A stretch of DNA of 64,000 nt from CAWCWK01 sp963842125 (GTDB taxonomy: Bacteria; Pseudomonadota; Alphaproteobacteria; Rhizobiales; CAWCWK01), in assembly GCA_963842125.1 (NCBI GenBank), contig CAWJFE010000001.1, forward strand, positions 930,001 to 994,000, read 5' to 3'. The notes below the pieces were generated by a model. That model worked only from the letters and a program-made list of their open reading frames with translations, was not told the DNA's origin and did not search any database. This document shows, in pieces, positions 63,099 to 64,000 of the stretch (the first letter of the stretch is position 1; every line of letters begins with the position of its first letter). The translations under genes and the position numbers were made by a program.

Positions 63099-64000
63099 AT
63101 GGCACGTGATTCGGACGATGCGATCCCGATCGAATCCTGGGACGAGCTTGCCGCCGACATCGAGGCCGGCGAGAAGCCGAAGGATCGGTGGCGGATCGGC
63201 ACCGAGCACGAGAAGTTCCCCTTCTATCAGGACGATCTCGGCGCCGTGCCCTACGAGGCCGATGCGACGGGCCGCCCCGGCATACGCGCCGTGCTGGAGG
63301 GGATGCGCGATCTGGACGGCTGGGAGCCGATTCTCGACGGAGGGCGCATCATCGGACTGGCAGAGGCGGCGACGGAGAAGGGCCCCGGCGGCGCGATCAG
63401 TCTGGAGCCCGGCGGGCAGTTCGAGCTGTCGGGCGCGCCCTTGGAGACCATCCACCAGACCTGCTCGGAGGCCAACGACCATCTGAAGCATCTGCGTACG
63501 GTCGCCGAGCCCATGGGCATCGGCTTTCTCGGCCTCGGCTTCGACCCGCTGCGCAAGCGCGAGGACGTGCCGCTGATGCCGAAGCGGCGCTACGAGATCA
63601 TGCGCTCCTACATGCCGCGCGTCGGCCAGCACGGGCTCGACATGATGCTGCGAACCTGCACCGTGCAGGTCAATCTCGACTTCGCGTCCGAGGCCGACAT
63701 GGTCGACAAGATGCGCGCCTCGGTCGCGCTGCAGCCGATCGCGACGGCACTCTTCGCCAACTCGCCCTTCAAGGAGGGCCATCCCGCCGACGCCCTCTCG
63801 CTGCGCTCCCGTATCTGGCGCGATACCGATCCGGCCCGCACCGGCATGATCCCCTTCGTCTTCGACGAGGGGTTCGGCTATCAGGGCTATGTCGACTACG
63901 CGCTCGACGTGCCGATGTATTTCGTCAAGCGCGGCGACACCTATCACGACGTGGCCGGCGCCTCCTTCCGTCAGTTCTTCGAGCGCGGCCTCGATCAGTT
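63099..64000 (+). CDS. gshA: glutamate-cysteine ligase, 3' truncated by window end
   Basis: The first step of glutathione synthesis. The visible 300 residues match the alphaproteobacterial/plant-type enzyme: WRIGTEHEKFPFYQ (substrate Glu residues) near residue 31, GAISLEPGGQFELSGAPLE, LGFDPLRKREDVPLMPK, MLRTCTVQVNLDFASE and FEEGFGYQ-like FDEGFGYQGYVDYALD. ATG 63099 begins MARDSDD, the usual start, with GAAGGTGG upstream. The remaining third lies outside the window. Confidence 0.95.
   Translation, partial: MARDSDDAIPIESWDELAADIEAGEKPKDRWRIGTEHEKFPFYQDDLGAVPYEADATGRPGIRAVLEGMRDLDGWEPILDGGRIIGLAEAATEKGPGGAISLEPGGQFELSGAPLETIHQTCSEANDHLKHLRTVAEPMGIGFLGLGFDPLRKREDVPLMPKRRYEIMRSYMPRVGQHGLDMMLRTCTVQVNLDFASEADMVDKMRASVALQPIATALFANSPFKEGHPADALSLRSRIWRDTDPARTGMIPFVFDEGFGYQGYVDYALDVPMYFVKRGDTYHDVAGASFRQFFERGLDQ

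Overview
The window reads as a chromosomal segment of a GC-rich alphaproteobacterium, most likely a free-living, flagellated member of the Hyphomicrobiales (Rhizobiales). Pointers to this group are the FlbT/FlaF pair beside flagellin, an HWE-type histidine kinase, a serC-leader-like RNA, a palindrome matching the rhizobial Irr box (iron control element), TTAA-N7-TTAA CtrA-type sites, small families such as DUF4169, DUF2164 and YdcH/DUF465, and a rhizobial-type glutamate-cysteine ligase. No rRNA, tRNA, insertion sequence, prophage or CRISPR array was seen. Almost all of it is ordinary, densely packed core genome. The genus cannot be fixed from the sequence alone.

Layout. 1-8.5 kb: truncated chemoreceptor, infC (ATT start), a glycosyltransferase, an ABM-domain protein and alpha/beta hydrolase pair, rho, DUF427 and pyridoxal kinase. 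8.8-16.2 kb: sdhCDA without an adjacent sdhB, DUF2164-maeB, then a copper delivery trio (SCO, PCuAC, DUF2946-like). 16.4-25 kb: mutS, DUF429, glnD, rsmE, ubiA. 25-28.6 kb: a signalling cluster of a double-domain KaiC-family ATPase, an HWE histidine kinase and a single-domain receiver. 28.7-33.6 kb: nfuA-tsaB-rimI, then serC and serA. 33.7-37.2 kb: outer-membrane beta-barrel protein and the flagellin-flbT-flaF block. 37.4-43.3 kb: lolA, xthA, a soluble chemoreceptor-like protein, a cNMP-binding protein with an OmpR-family regulator, and a rhodanese/flavoprotein pair. 43.5-53.8 kb: DUF4332, a Gly-rich protein, a transglutaminase, fumC-DUF4169-RHH, a large AsmA-like protein and a ClC transporter. 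53.8-64 kb: DJ-1/PfpI, SDR, prpE, two YdcH genes, rpsU, an orphan nucleoside/sugar-type ABC ATPase with chrA, a methyltransferase and the 5' part of gshA.

How it works together. Central carbon metabolism is represented by succinate dehydrogenase subunits, the MaeB-type malic enzyme, fumarase and propionyl-CoA synthetase. Fe-S and copper cofactor supply is covered by nfuA (under a candidate Irr box) and the SCO/PCuAC trio. Motility genes lie near CtrA-type boxes. The KaiC/HWE/receiver cluster is the least explained system. It has no kaiA or kaiB in view, its N-terminal ATPase half has lost both catalytic glutamates, its kinase carries a degenerate receiver, and a sigma-EcfG-type promoter (GGAAC-N16-CGTT) precedes the receiver gene, so a link to the general stress response is plausible.

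Start codons were chosen from Shine-Dalgarno spacing and family N-termini. Several differ from the longest possible reading frame, because GC-rich DNA leaves long open frames upstream and on the opposite strand.
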